Shown: positions 1 through 9,896, numbered from the stretch's first letter. The stretch: 64,000 bases of DNA from Spectribacter acetivorans (GCF_031846305.1 NZ_JAVRHY010000011.1:35227-99226), one strand, 5' to 3'. Numbers and translations are program-made. The notes: generated from the sequence alone by a model not told the origin.

Positions 1-254
1 CGGCAGGCGCTCAATCCCTTCAGCGCCATGTTGTCGGCTTCCGTGCCCCCGGCGGTGAACACCACCTGTCCGGGATGGGCACCGACCAGCGCCGCCACCT
101 GTTCACGGGCAGCGTCGATGGCCGCCCGCGCCGTACGGCCGGAGGCATGCCGGCTGGCGGCATTGCCGAACTGGCCGCGCAGATGCGGCAGCATCGCTTC
201 GAGCACCCGCTCGTCGAGCGGCGTGGTGGCGTTGTGGTCGAAATAGACGTTCAT
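1..254 (-). CDS. iscS: Cysteine desulfurase, N-terminal part (cut by window edge)
   Basis: Only the first 84 codons lie in the window. They read MNVYFDHNATTPLDERV and later VVFTAGGTEADNMALKG, the start and the PLP-phosphate-binding region of a class V aminotransferase fold cysteine desulfurase. These enzymes take sulfur from L-cysteine onto an active-site cysteine and pass it to an Fe-S scaffold; the PLP lysine and that cysteine would lie beyond position 1. The ATG overlaps the iscR stop as ATGA, so the two genes are translationally coupled. This is the IscRS arrangement of the ISC system, though NifS or another paralogue cannot be excluded from the N-terminus alone. Confidence 0.85.
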   Translation of the reverse strand, partial: MNVYFDHNATTPLDERVLEAMLPHLRGQFGNAASRHASGRTARAAIDAAREQVAALVGAHPGQVVFTAGGTEADNMALKGLSAC

Positions 255-682
255 GCCGATTCCAGGGTGGTCGGCGCGGCCGCGGACCGCGCATCGAGTT
301 CCGCCAGGGTGATCGCCCCGAGATAATCTTCCACGTGCCGGGTCAGGCCGGCCCAGAGGCCGTGGGTGCCGCAACGTTCGTCGTCACCGCAGGCATCGAG
401 GCTGCCGCAGGCGGTGGCATCCAGCGACTCGCCCACCGCGTTCAGCACATCCGATACGGTGATGCCGGCCACGCCACGCCCCAGCCGATAACCGCCGCGG
501 GCGCCACGGGTGCTGCGCAGCAGTCCCTGCTGGCGCAGCTGACGGAACAGCCGCTCGAGATAGGCCGGGGAAATGCCCTGCCGGCGTGCCACGACCGCCA
601 CGCACACGGGCTCGCCGGCGCCGTGGCGGGCCAGATCCACCATGGCGCTGACGGCGTAGCGTCCTCGCGATGTCAGTCGCAT
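251..682 (-). CDS. iscR: Rrf2-family [2Fe-2S] regulator IscR
   Basis: This 143-residue protein has an Rrf2 winged-helix domain (residues 1-70, recognition region ISPAYLERLFRQLRQQGLL) followed by the cluster-binding loop. Cys92, Cys98, Cys104 and His107 fall at the same positions as the E. coli IscR ligands, so this is IscR rather than a ligandless Rrf2 protein. IscR senses Fe-S cluster demand and represses the isc operon when holo. It is slightly shorter than E. coli IscR (162 aa) at the C-terminus. It is the first gene of the operon, coupled to iscS, and an IscR-type operator lies just upstream. Confidence 0.93.
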   Translation of the reverse strand: MRLTSRGRYAVSAMVDLARHGAGEPVCVAVVARRQGISPAYLERLFRQLRQQGLLRSTRGARGGYRLGRGVAGITVSDVLNAVGESLDATACGSLDACGDDERCGTHGLWAGLTRHVEDYLGAITLAELDARSAAAPTTLESA

Positions 683-703
683 GTCCGACGAATTCCCGCT
701 TAT

Positions 704-729
704 TCCCGACTTTCCGGGTCGGGATTATA
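704..729 (-). promoter_or_regulatory. iscR promoter -10 with type 1 IscR-box-like inverted repeat
   Basis: On the minus strand a consensus TATAAT (729-724) overlaps the trmJ stop codon. It is followed at once by the inverted repeat TCCCGAC-N7-GTCGGGA (arms 724-718 and 710-704). The known E. coli type 1 IscR site has YYGAC and GTCRR arms with a 7-nt spacer, and these arms and spacing match. Placement downstream of the -10 fits autorepression by holo-IscR. No strong -35 was seen. The repeat is direct observation; its function is inferred. Confidence 0.7.
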
Positions 730-1489
730 CGTCAGACGACCCCGTATCCGCAGCGCGGCGGCGCGGGTCCAGCGCCCGCAACAGTCCGCGCAGCAGCCGC
801 AGTTCCGCGGCCTCGAGCTGACGCCGTCCGAGCAACCGCCGGAAGCGGCGCATCATATGCCGGGGCTCGTCCGGATCGAGAAAGTCACCGGCCCGTGCCA
901 CCGCTTCCAGATGGTCGTACAGCCCTTCCAGTTCTCCCGCGGTGGCCAGCGGGAGCGCCTCGGGCGCCGGCTCCGGTTCGTGCGCCGCGGCCATTCGCAG
1001 CTCGTAACAGACCAGTTGCACCGCCGCCGCCAGATTCAGCGAGGCGAAGTCCGGATTACAGGGAATCTGCAGATGAACATGGCATCGATCGAGTTCCTCG
1101 TTGGTCAGGCCGCTGCGCTCACGGCCGAACACGATGGCGGCGGGCCCGGCATTGCCGATGGTCCGGCGCGCCGCTTCGCGGGCATCCACCACCGGCCAGG
1201 GCAGCCGCCGCGAGCGGGCGCTGGTACCGATGACCAGCGTGCAGTCAGTCAGCGCGGCATCGAGATCGTCCACCACCCGGGCCGCCGCCAGCACGTCATC
1301 CGCCCCGGCAGCGCGGGCAGTGGCATCGGCATGGGGAAAGCGGTCGGGGGTCACCAGCGCCATGTCTGCCAGGCCCATCGCCTTCATCGCCCGCGCGGCG
1401 GCGCCGATATTGCCCGGATGCTGGGGCGCCACCAGCACGATGCGCACCGCCGGCGTGTCGCCCGTGTGCGGATTGTTGTCGCTCATCAT
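725..1489 (-). CDS. trmJ: tRNA (cytidine/uridine-2'-O-)-methyltransferase TrmJ
   Basis: A 254-residue SPOUT-class methyltransferase. The N-terminus (IVLVAPQHPGNIGAAARAMK) and the knot region (IVFGRERSGLTNEEL, then IPCNPDFASLNLAAAVQLV) are the conserved TrmH/TrmJ blocks that bind S-adenosylmethionine in a trefoil knot. TrmJ 2'-O-methylates position 32 of several tRNAs. The C-terminal extension of about 85 residues suits TrmJ. The ATG at 1486 is an alternative start. The trmJ-iscR order, with suhB divergent on the other side, is a common gammaproteobacterial arrangement and supports the assignment. Confidence 0.92.
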   Translation of the reverse strand: MMSDNNPHTGDTPAVRIVLVAPQHPGNIGAAARAMKAMGLADMALVTPDRFPHADATARAAGADDVLAAARVVDDLDAALTDCTLVIGTSARSRRLPWPVVDAREAARRTIGNAGPAAIVFGRERSGLTNEELDRCHVHLQIPCNPDFASLNLAAAVQLVCYELRMAAAHEPEPAPEALPLATAGELEGLYDHLEAVARAGDFLDPDEPRHMMRRFRRLLGRRQLEAAELRLLRGLLRALDPRRRAADTGSSDV

Positions 1490-1575
1490 CAGTCCCCTGG
1501 ACGGCAGCCGATTCGCGGCGTCGCAGCTGCCGGATTTGCTATTCTAGCGGGCCTTCCACCCTTGCTTGCGACCCT

Positions 1576-2364
1576 ATGGACCCACTGGCGAATATCGCCG
1601 TGTCGGCGGCGCGTGCCGCCGGCAACATCTGCATGCGCCATCTGCGCCAGGGGCGCGGCTTCGACGTGCGCGAAAAGGGCCGCAACGACTTCGTGACCGA
1701 GGTCGATCACCAGGCGGAGGTGGCGATCATCGACACCATCCGCCGGGCCTATCCCGACCACGCCATCCTGGCCGAGGAATCCGGCCACAGCCCGGCGCGC
1801 CGGCAGGCGGATGTGGAATGGATCATCGACCCGATCGACGGCACGACGAACTTCATCCACGGCATTCCCCATTTCGCCGTGTCCATCGCCTGCCGGGTGG
1901 GCGGGCAGCTGGCCCACGGGGTGATCTTCGATCCGTACAAGGACGAACTGTTCGTGGCCAGCCGCGGCCGTGGCGCCATGCTCGACGGCCGGCGCATCCG
2001 CGTCAGCCAGTGTCATCAGCTGGGGCCGGCGCTGCTGGCCACCGGGTTTGCCTACCACCGCGAGGCGGGCATGGCGAAGTACTTCCCGGCCTTCGAGTCG
2101 CTGCTGAACAAGTGCGGCGACATCCGGCGAGGCGGCTCGGCGGCGCTGGACCTGGCCTGGGTGGCGGCCGGCCGTCTCGACGGTTTCTGGGAGTTCGGCC
2201 TCCAGCCCTGGGACATGGCGGCGGGCGTGATTCTGGTGATCGAGGCCGGCGGCATGGCCACCAGCCTGGGCGACGGCGATCCGCTGGAAACCGGGGAGGT
2301 CGTCAGCGGGGCTCCCAAGCTGCAGCCGATGCTACGCGCCACCATCGAGCACGCGCTCAAGTAA
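1576..2364 (+). CDS. suhB: Inositol-1-monophosphatase SuhB
   Basis: A 262-residue Mg2+-dependent phosphatase of the inositol monophosphatase family. The metal ligands are visible: EE at 67-68 in ILAEESG, the signature IDPIDGTTNFIHG at 84-96 (Asp85, Asp88), and WDMAAG near residue 215. The enzyme hydrolyses inositol 1-phosphate; in E. coli SuhB also joins the rRNA antitermination complex with NusA and RNA polymerase. Transcription diverges from trmJ-iscR. The start chosen gives the normal family length, and the gene ends 27 nt before the convergent secF stop. Confidence 0.95.
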   Translation: MDPLANIAVSAARAAGNICMRHLRQGRGFDVREKGRNDFVTEVDHQAEVAIIDTIRRAYPDHAILAEESGHSPARRQADVEWIIDPIDGTTNFIHGIPHFAVSIACRVGGQLAHGVIFDPYKDELFVASRGRGAMLDGRRIRVSQCHQLGPALLATGFAYHREAGMAKYFPAFESLLNKCGDIRRGGSAALDLAWVAAGRLDGFWEFGLQPWDMAAGVILVIEAGGMATSLGDGDPLETGEVVSGAPKLQPMLRATIEHALK

Positions 2365-2391
2365 CCACCATCCGACCCGGCCCGCCGGCAG

Positions 2392-3321
2392 CTACATATG
2401 CTCTTCGGCGGTCTCTTCCTTGGGCGGGAACAGGTCTTCCTTGTCCAGCGCCAGCCAAAGCGCCAGGGAACTGGCCACATAGATCGAGGAATAGGTCCCC
2501 ACCACCACGCCGGCAATCAGCGCGATGGAGAATCCCTCGAGCGCTTCACCGCCGATGAACAGCAGCGCCAGCAGCACCAGCAGCGTGGTCAGGCCCGTCA
2601 TCAGGGTGCGGGCCAGGGTCTGGTTGATGGAGCCGTTGACTACTTCCTGCGGCGTAGCCTTGCGCATGCGCCGGAAATTCTCGCGGATGCGGTCGAAGAT
2701 CACGATGGTGTCGTTGAGCGAGTAGCCGATCACCGCCAGCAGCGCCGCGATCACGGTGAGATCGAACTCGATCTGCAGCAGGGAGAACAGCCCGAGCGTG
2801 ATCACCACGTCATGGGCCAGCGCGGCAACCGCGCCCACCGCCAGCTTCCAGTGGAACCGGAAGATTACATAAATGAGGATACCGATCAGCGCGTAGAGCA
2901 GCGCCAGCCCGCCCTTGTTGGTGAGTTCCTCGCCCACCTGGGGACCGACGAATTCGACGCGCCGCATCTCGACGCCGGGCTTGGCGTCCTCCAGCACTCG
3001 CAGCACGTTGCTGCTGACCTGGGCGGATTCCGTCCCCTCCTGCGGGGCCAGGCGGATCAGCACGTCGCGCGAGCCGCCGAAGAACTGCACCACGGCGTCG
3101 GTATAACCGCCTTCGGCCAGCGCGGTACGCACATCGTCGAGCTCGACCGCTTCCGGGTAGCCCACCTCGATCACCACACCGCCGGTGAAGTCCACGCCGA
3201 ACGCCAGCTGCTTCGTGGCCAGCGAGCCGACCGCAACCGCCATCACTACCAGCGAGAAAATCACCGCGACCTTGCGCAGGCCGACGAAGTCGATGCGGGT
3301 ATCGGGACGAATCAGGCGCAT
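2392..3321 (-). CDS. secF: Protein translocase accessory subunit SecF
   Basis: A 309-residue inner-membrane protein with an N-terminal transmembrane helix (VAVIFSLVVMAVAVGSL), a periplasmic P1 domain beginning at GVDFTGGVVIEV, and five more helices. The conserved VIGYSLNDTIVIFDRIREN block is present. With SecD and YajC, SecF uses proton motive force to support late steps of Sec export. The start is the ATG 2 nt beyond the secD stop; a longer in-frame start would intrude on secD and add unrelated sequence. The C-terminus is rich in acidic residues, as usual. Confidence 0.96.
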   Translation of the reverse strand: MRLIRPDTRIDFVGLRKVAVIFSLVVMAVAVGSLATKQLAFGVDFTGGVVIEVGYPEAVELDDVRTALAEGGYTDAVVQFFGGSRDVLIRLAPQEGTESAQVSSNVLRVLEDAKPGVEMRRVEFVGPQVGEELTNKGGLALLYALIGILIYVIFRFHWKLAVGAVAALAHDVVITLGLFSLLQIEFDLTVIAALLAVIGYSLNDTIVIFDRIRENFRRMRKATPQEVVNGSINQTLARTLMTGLTTLLVLLALLFIGGEALEGFSIALIAGVVVGTYSSIYVASSLALWLALDKEDLFPPKEETAEEHM

Positions 3322-3322
3322 G

Positions 3323-5176
<1,854 letters not shown>

Positions 5177-5263
5177 AGCAGACGCGGGTCGGCAGCGGCG
5201 GCTGGCACCGTCACCGCGGAAAACGAAAAGGCGGGGTCAGACGTCGCGTACTCGTCGGCCACG

Positions 5264-5596
5264 TCAGAGCGTCTCCAGCGTACCCTTCGGCACTACGCTG
5301 GAAACGGACTGCTTCTGGACCTTGATCAGGACGCCGTCAGCCACTTCGATGGCGATGAAATTCTCGCCCAGATCCCGCACCTTGCCGGCGATGCCGCCCT
5401 GCGTGACCACCTCGTTGCCCTTCTCCAGGCTTTCCAGCAACTGGCGGTGCTCCTTCTGGCGTTTCATCTGCGGCCGAATGATCATGAAGTACATGAACAC
5501 GAAGAACAGGCCCACCATGATCAGCGTGGGCATGATGCTGGGACCGGCGGCCTGCGCACCCTGCGCATAGGCAGGCGAAATCAGAAAATCCAACAT
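5264..5596 (-). CDS. yajC: Sec translocase accessory subunit YajC
   Basis: A 110-residue protein with one transmembrane helix (IMPTLIMVGLFFVFMYFMII, about residues 21-40) followed by a basic, soluble domain containing LLESLEKGNEVVTQGGIAGKV, the YajC signature. YajC associates with SecDF. It lies upstream of secD with an 87-nt gap that holds no other gene. Confidence 0.95.
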   Translation of the reverse strand: MLDFLISPAYAQGAQAAGPSIMPTLIMVGLFFVFMYFMIIRPQMKRQKEHRQLLESLEKGNEVVTQGGIAGKVRDLGENFIAIEVADGVLIKVQKQSVSSVVPKGTLETL

Positions 5597-5693
5597 GTTT
5601 CTGGTCCGGTGATGGAGTCGGGTCGGCGTCGAAAGCGCGGCATTATGCCACAGCCGTCCGGTCAGACGCCGGCAACCACCGATGGTTTCATCA

Positions 5694-6779
5694 TCACGGC
5701 AGAAACTCGCGCGCCAGCGCGGCGAACCGGTCCTCGGCGATGGCCTCGCGGATGCGGCGCATCAGCCCCAGGTAGTAGGCCAGGTTGTGCCAGGTGTTAA
5801 GCCGCGCGGCGAGAATCTCCCCGCAACGGTAGAGGTGGTGCAGATAGGCCCGGCTGTAGCGGCGGCACACGTAGCAGTCACAGTTGGGATCGAGCGGATC
5901 GGTGTCGTGGCGGTAGGCGGCATTCTTGATCTTGACCGTGCCCACGGAGGTGAACAGATAGCCGTTGCGGGCGTGGCGGGTAGGCATCACGCAATCGAAC
6001 ATGTCCACCCCGGCGGCCACCCCTTCGATCAGATTGGCCGGCGTGCCCACGCCCATGAGATAGCGCGGCGCCTCGGCCGGCGCCTCGGGCAATGTGGCGG
6101 CCAGCACCTCGGCGCGTTCCTCGTCGGTTTCGCCCACCGACACGCCGCCGATGGCATAGCCATCAAAGCCGATATCCACCAGCTGGCGCATGGATTCCCG
6201 CCTGAGCGCCGGATACACGCTGCCCTGGTTGATGCCGAACAGGGCGTTGGCATTGTCACCATGTGCCGCCTTGCAGCGCGCCGCCCAGCGCATGGACAGC
6301 GCCATCGAGCGCCGCGCCGCGTCCTCGGCAACCGGGTAGTCGGTGCATTCGTCCAGCACCATCACGATGTCCGAGTTCAGCGCGTGCTGAACGGCTATCG
6401 CATCCTCCGGGGTGAGCCGTCGCTTCGAGCCGTCCAGCGGCGAGCGGAAGGTTACGCCGTCCTCGTCCATCTGCCGGATATCGGCCAGGCTCCAGACCTG
6501 GAAGCCGCCGCTGTCGGTCAGGATCGGGCGATCCCAGCCCATGAAGCCATGCAAACCGCCGTGCGCGCCGATCACTTCGGTGCCCGGTCGCAGCATCAGA
6601 TGAAAGGTATTGCCGAGAATGATGTCCGCACCCAGCGTCTGCAGTTCCTCCGGCAGCATGCCCTTGACCGTCCCGTAGGTACCCACCGGCATGAATACCG
6701 GCGTTTCCACCACCCCGTGGCTCAGGGTCAGGCGGCCGCGGCGCGCCTGACCATCGCGTTTGATCAGCTCGAATTTCAT
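5694..6779 (-). CDS. tgt: Queuine tRNA-ribosyltransferase
   Basis: A 361-residue TIM-barrel enzyme that exchanges guanine 34 for preQ1 in tRNAs Asp, Asn, His and Tyr. Visible motifs are the GMLPEELQTLGADIILGNTF block, the active-site region TDSGGFQVWSL, the nucleophile region FDCVMPTRHARNG, and the zinc site CDCYVC with a downstream His. The ATG at MKFELIKRDG matches the family start; an in-frame extension upstream would add 28 unrelated residues. The usual upstream neighbour queA is not here: the divergent dacB starts 102 nt away. Confidence 0.95.
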   Translation of the reverse strand: MKFELIKRDGQARRGRLTLSHGVVETPVFMPVGTYGTVKGMLPEELQTLGADIILGNTFHLMLRPGTEVIGAHGGLHGFMGWDRPILTDSGGFQVWSLADIRQMDEDGVTFRSPLDGSKRRLTPEDAIAVQHALNSDIVMVLDECTDYPVAEDAARRSMALSMRWAARCKAAHGDNANALFGINQGSVYPALRRESMRQLVDIGFDGYAIGGVSVGETDEERAEVLAATLPEAPAEAPRYLMGVGTPANLIEGVAAGVDMFDCVMPTRHARNGYLFTSVGTVKIKNAAYRHDTDPLDPNCDCYVCRRYSRAYLHHLYRCGEILAARLNTWHNLAYYLGLMRRIREAIAEDRFAALAREFLP

Positions 6780-6881
6780 CGCGGGCGAAGTGTAGCGGCA
6801 ATCGTCGTCGAGCCGAATGCAGACCCCGGCCGGCATGGGTACTATCGAGGCCGATTCCGACATACTCCGAGGGCTCCTGAC

Positions 6882-8369
6882 ATGCAGGCGCGCTGCCTAC
6901 TCCCCGTCCTGCTGGCGACCAGCCTCGCCGCCCATGCCGCCGATGAAGCGACGTTGCCGGCCTTGCAGGCGCTGGCCGGCGATCAGGCCCGCGTCAGCGC
7001 ATTGGTAGTCGACCTGGGCAGCGAACGGACACTGGCGGCACTGGAACCCAAGACCCGGCTGACACCCGCCTCGGTGAGCAAGCTCTATGCCGCCGCCGGT
7101 GCGCTGGCGCGCTGGGGGCCGGATCACCGCTTCGTCAACCGCGTGGTCTCCGGCGGCAAGGTACGCGACGGCAAGCTGGCCGGCGACCTGATGCTGATCG
7201 GCGCCGGCGATCCGGGCCTGGATCATAGCCGGCTGTCGCTGCTGGCCAGCCGACTGCGCCAACGCGGCATCGAACGTGTAAGCGGCGACCTGGTGATCAA
7301 CGACAGCCTGTTCGGCCCGGTTCCCTGTCTGACCGAAGACCGCTGCGCCGCCAGGCAGGTCAGCGAGAACAGTTACGACGCCCCGCTGTCCGCCGCCGGC
7401 GTGAATTTCAGCAACGTCGAAGTCACCATCATTCCCGGTCGCGAACCCGATCAACCGGCCCGGCTGACCCTGATGCCACCGGGACTGGAAGGCTTCGCCC
7501 TGCGCGGTGACATCGCCACCGGCGAGCCGGATACCCGGGCCGCCTACTGGGCCTGGCGGGCCACCGACGGCGACCTCCAGACCCTGCATCTGGCCGGCGT
7601 GGTGCCGGCCGGCGGCGGCCACTTCTCGCTGCTGCGGTCGGTGTCGGAGCCCAGCCGTTACGCCGGTCAGGTGCTCAAGGCCGTGCTGGCCGGTCAGGGC
7701 ATCGACGTGGCGGGCACGGTACGCGTCGATCACGCGCCGCCGGACCCGGATATGGTCACGCTTGCCGAGGAAACCAGCCCCACCCTGGCCAATCAGCTTC
7801 GCGACATGATGGCCTACAGCAACAACTACATGGCCGACGTACTCACGCTGGGACTGGCGGCGGAAGCGGACAGCCCGGGCCCGGCGCAATCCGGACTGGC
7901 GGCCGCATCCACCATGCTGGCAGAGCTCGGCCGGCGCGCGAATGCCGAGGCCCAACCGTGGCTGGGCGCATTCCCCGACGACCCGCCGCTGACGCTGACC
8001 ACCGGCAGCGGCCTGTCCGTGGACAACCGGCTGTCGGCAGCGGACGTGGTGTCCCTGCTCGCCTACATGTACCGGCAGCCGGCACTGTTCCCGGCGCTGA
8101 TCGGCAGTCTGCCGGTACCCCAGTACACGCCGTCCCGGTCGGTGAAGAACGGCAACAACGACTTCGCCATGCGGGTGGCGGCCAAGACCGGCTCCCTGAC
8201 GGAACCGGTCAGCGTGCGGGCGTACGCCGGCTATCTGCGCCTGGAAGATGGCGGCTGGGGCGCGTTTGCCGTCATCATCAACGGCACCGAGGCCAGTCCG
8301 GAAATCCGGTTCGAGGACAGCATGGGCGCGATCCGCACCGACCTCGAGCGGATTCTGTCCGAGTACTGA
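6882..8369 (+). CDS. dacB: D-alanyl-D-alanine carboxypeptidase/endopeptidase, PBP4 (DacB) family
   Basis: A 495-residue periplasmic penicillin-binding protein of the peptidase S13 family with a signal peptide (MQARCLLPVLLATSLAAHA). All three active-site motifs are visible: SVSK at 64-67 (nucleophile Ser64), SNN in MAYSNNYMAD, and KTG in VAAKTGSLTEP. The long insert between the first two motifs is typical of PBP4. It trims or cleaves peptidoglycan cross-links. The start is set by the signal peptide; an upstream in-frame extension runs antisense through tgt and is rejected. Confidence 0.92.
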   Translation: MQARCLLPVLLATSLAAHAADEATLPALQALAGDQARVSALVVDLGSERTLAALEPKTRLTPASVSKLYAAAGALARWGPDHRFVNRVVSGGKVRDGKLAGDLMLIGAGDPGLDHSRLSLLASRLRQRGIERVSGDLVINDSLFGPVPCLTEDRCAARQVSENSYDAPLSAAGVNFSNVEVTIIPGREPDQPARLTLMPPGLEGFALRGDIATGEPDTRAAYWAWRATDGDLQTLHLAGVVPAGGGHFSLLRSVSEPSRYAGQVLKAVLAGQGIDVAGTVRVDHAPPDPDMVTLAEETSPTLANQLRDMMAYSNNYMADVLTLGLAAEADSPGPAQSGLAAASTMLAELGRRANAEAQPWLGAFPDDPPLTLTTGSGLSVDNRLSAADVVSLLAYMYRQPALFPALIGSLPVPQYTPSRSVKNGNNDFAMRVAAKTGSLTEPVSVRAYAGYLRLEDGGWGAFAVIINGTEASPEIRFEDSMGAIRTDLERILSEY

Positions 8370-8392
8370 TGGGCAGCCGGGAGCGCGGCCGT

Positions 8393-8398
8393 TATAAT
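8393..8398 (+). promoter_or_regulatory. -10 element of the tRNA-Leu gene
   Basis: A consensus TATAAT lies 10 nt before the mature tRNA 5' end and is followed by a GC-rich discriminator, as in stringently controlled stable-RNA promoters. The -35 region, beside the dacB stop, is GC-rich and not recognisable. Confidence 0.6.
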
Positions 8399-8408
8399 GC
8401 CGCGCCGA

Positions 8409-8495
8409 GCCCGGGTGGCGGAACTGGTAGACGCGTCGGACTCAAAATCCGATTCCCGCGAGGGAGTGCGAGTTCGAGTCTCGCCCCGGGCACCA
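8409..8495 (+). tRNA. tRNA-Leu(CAA)
   Basis: An 87-nt type II tRNA with encoded CCA. The acceptor stem is GCCCGGG/CCCGGGC with discriminator A. The anticodon stem TCGGA/TCCGA encloses loop CTCAAAA, giving anticodon CAA. A long variable arm (CCCGCGAGGGAGTGC region) and the T arm GCGAG-TTCGAGT-CTCGC follow. The D-loop sequence GGTAGACGC and the long variable arm identify leucine. The gene starts 39 nt after the dacB stop. Confidence 0.96.
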
Positions 8496-8827
8496 GGTTG
8501 GTTGCGAGTTGTTCGGCCCATCCGTGGGCCGAATCCTTCGGACTCGTTTCGCTCGCGTCGATTTATTCCCGATAAATCGATCGAGTCCCACCCCGGGCAC
8601 CAGGTTGGGCGCGAGTTGCTCAGCGCATCCATGCGCTTCACCCTTCGGGCTCCCTGCGGTCGCGCCGATTTGTTGCCGATGATTTCCTATCATCGGCCAT
8701 CCGGGCTCGCTAACGCTCGCGTCGCTCCGGCATCCTGCCTCGCGATCCTGACAAATCGGTCGAGTCTCGCCCCGGGCACCAGGCTACATGCGAGTTGTTC
8801 GGCCCATCCGTGGGCCGAATCCTTCGG
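8474..8827 (+). repeat. Tandem tRNA-Leu 3'-end repeats with conserved hairpins
   Basis: The last 22 nt of the tRNA (8474-8495) recur exactly at 8760-8781 and with three changes at 8581-8602. Each copy is followed by related DNA: a GCGAGTTG motif, a hairpin, then CTTCGG. A 39-nt block is identical at 8503-8541 and 8789-8827. The hairpins are 8512-8533 (9-bp stem), 8622-8637 (different 7-bp stem at the same position) and 8798-8819. Copies 1 and 2 end in a second hairpin that leads into the next TCGAGTC: 8558-8580 for copy 1, and for copy 2 an outer stem 8665-8673/8751-8759 enclosing an inner hairpin 8675-8697. No gene is seen between 8496 and 8855. Confidence 0.85.
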
Positions 8828-8855
8828 CCAGGCGACGGATCAAAGGCAAGCCCAG

Positions 8856-9281
8856 CTAGAACTGGATGCCGCTCCCGCCGCCACCGGGCATGCCGCCGGG
8901 GCCACCCATGCCGCCACCGCCGCCCATGCCGGGCGAGTCCTGGCCGGGCACGTAGAGGCCGGAGCCGGACTGCTGACGGCGCATTTCCTGAAGTTCCTGC
9001 ATGGTCTGTTCAATCGATGCCTTTGCGGCATCCGGGAACTGTGCCAGCGCCTGAGCCAGATCCTCGGCGTCGAGCTCGAAGTGGATCGGCAGGCTGCCAG
9101 CCGGCGTCATTAGGTTGGTGTAGCCCTCGTAACGCACGGATCGCTGCTCGTCGCGTTCGCCCGAGTCGGTCACGGGAATCATCATGCGGATGGAGCCACT
9201 GCGGCCGTCGGTAACGGTTTCCTCGCGATAGAGGTTGTCCGCATCGAGCTTGATTTCCGGGAGTTCCTGTTCAGCGGCCAT
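8856..9281 (-). CDS. Hypothetical protein with glycine-rich tail
   Basis: A 141-residue protein without signal peptide or membrane segment. Residues 1-105 form a compact acidic domain (KLDADNLYREETVTD, then SIRMMIPVTDSGE and HFELDAEDLAQALAQFPDA). The last 30 residues are almost only Gly, Pro, Met and Ser (GMGGGGGMGGPGGMPGGGG). I do not recognise the family. Sensible amino-acid composition and reading frame, and the neighbouring gene on the same strand 56 nt upstream, make it likely real. It may share a transcript with the secreted protein at 9338-9829. Confidence 0.7.
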   Translation of the reverse strand: MAAEQELPEIKLDADNLYREETVTDGRSGSIRMMIPVTDSGERDEQRSVRYEGYTNLMTPAGSLPIHFELDAEDLAQALAQFPDAAKASIEQTMQELQEMRRQQSGSGLYVPGQDSPGMGGGGGMGGPGGMPGGGGSGIQF

Positions 9282-9337
9282 GATCGGTTACTGCGTTTGA
9301 ATCAATGGCGGGAAGGATAACACCGCGCCGCAACGGA

Positions 9338-9829
9338 TCAGCGACGCAGGCGGTCGAGATGCGCCAGAGCCTTGCCGATGCGGTCCGCGAGTTCCGCGTC
9401 GAAGGCCTCCCGCACCGCGATACCGGCCTCGGCCAGTTCCGGCGCCTGCCGCACGCTCTGCTGAATACCGTCGTAGAGGGCGAGCGTGAGCTTGCCGCCG
9501 CCGATATCCGAGCCCTCGAGCAGTTGCGTGGACGCGGAGGCAGCCACCAGCGGGGTGTCGGCCCCGGGCTGGGCATGAACGATGTACTGCACGCGCAGGA
9601 CATAGGTGGCGACGGGCACGCCCTCGACCCCGGCCCCGGCGCGATAGCCGTTCGCCTCGATAGCCTGGTTCACCGCGGCGCGTACGGCCTCGGTGCCGAA
9701 TACTTGCTGCATGGAACCCGGCACGGCGCCGATCGCCCGCACCTCGGGCTGGATGATGGGCGCAGCGGACTGCGCGAAAGCGCCCAGGGGCAGGACGATG
9801 GCCACCAGGGCCAACCAGCGGATCAACAT
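9338..9829 (-). CDS. Secreted hypothetical protein
   Basis: A 163-residue protein with a clear signal peptide (MLIRWLALVAIVLPLGAFAQ, cleavage after GAFA) and a soluble mature part with no cysteines and no membrane segment. The motif TYVLRVQYIVHAQPG and the repeated alanine-rich helices suggest a small periplasmic alpha/beta protein. I cannot assign a family. It lies 67 nt downstream of the ppc stop and upstream of another small unknown gene on the same strand. Confidence 0.72.
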   Translation of the reverse strand: MLIRWLALVAIVLPLGAFAQSAAPIIQPEVRAIGAVPGSMQQVFGTEAVRAAVNQAIEANGYRAGAGVEGVPVATYVLRVQYIVHAQPGADTPLVAASASTQLLEGSDIGGGKLTLALYDGIQQSVRQAPELAEAGIAVREAFDAELADRIGKALAHLDRLRR

Positions 9830-9896
9830 GGCGGGTCTCCCGACCGGATGAATGGCCGGTTCAATATGCCACAGGCCCGGCCGCCGGGGCTGCCGC

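Noticed and set aside
335..1696. Long open frame on the plus strand across iscR, trmJ and suhB
   Set aside because: It runs antisense to two clear genes, has a composition of Arg/Gly/His/Ala typical of shadow frames in GC-rich DNA, and no domain.
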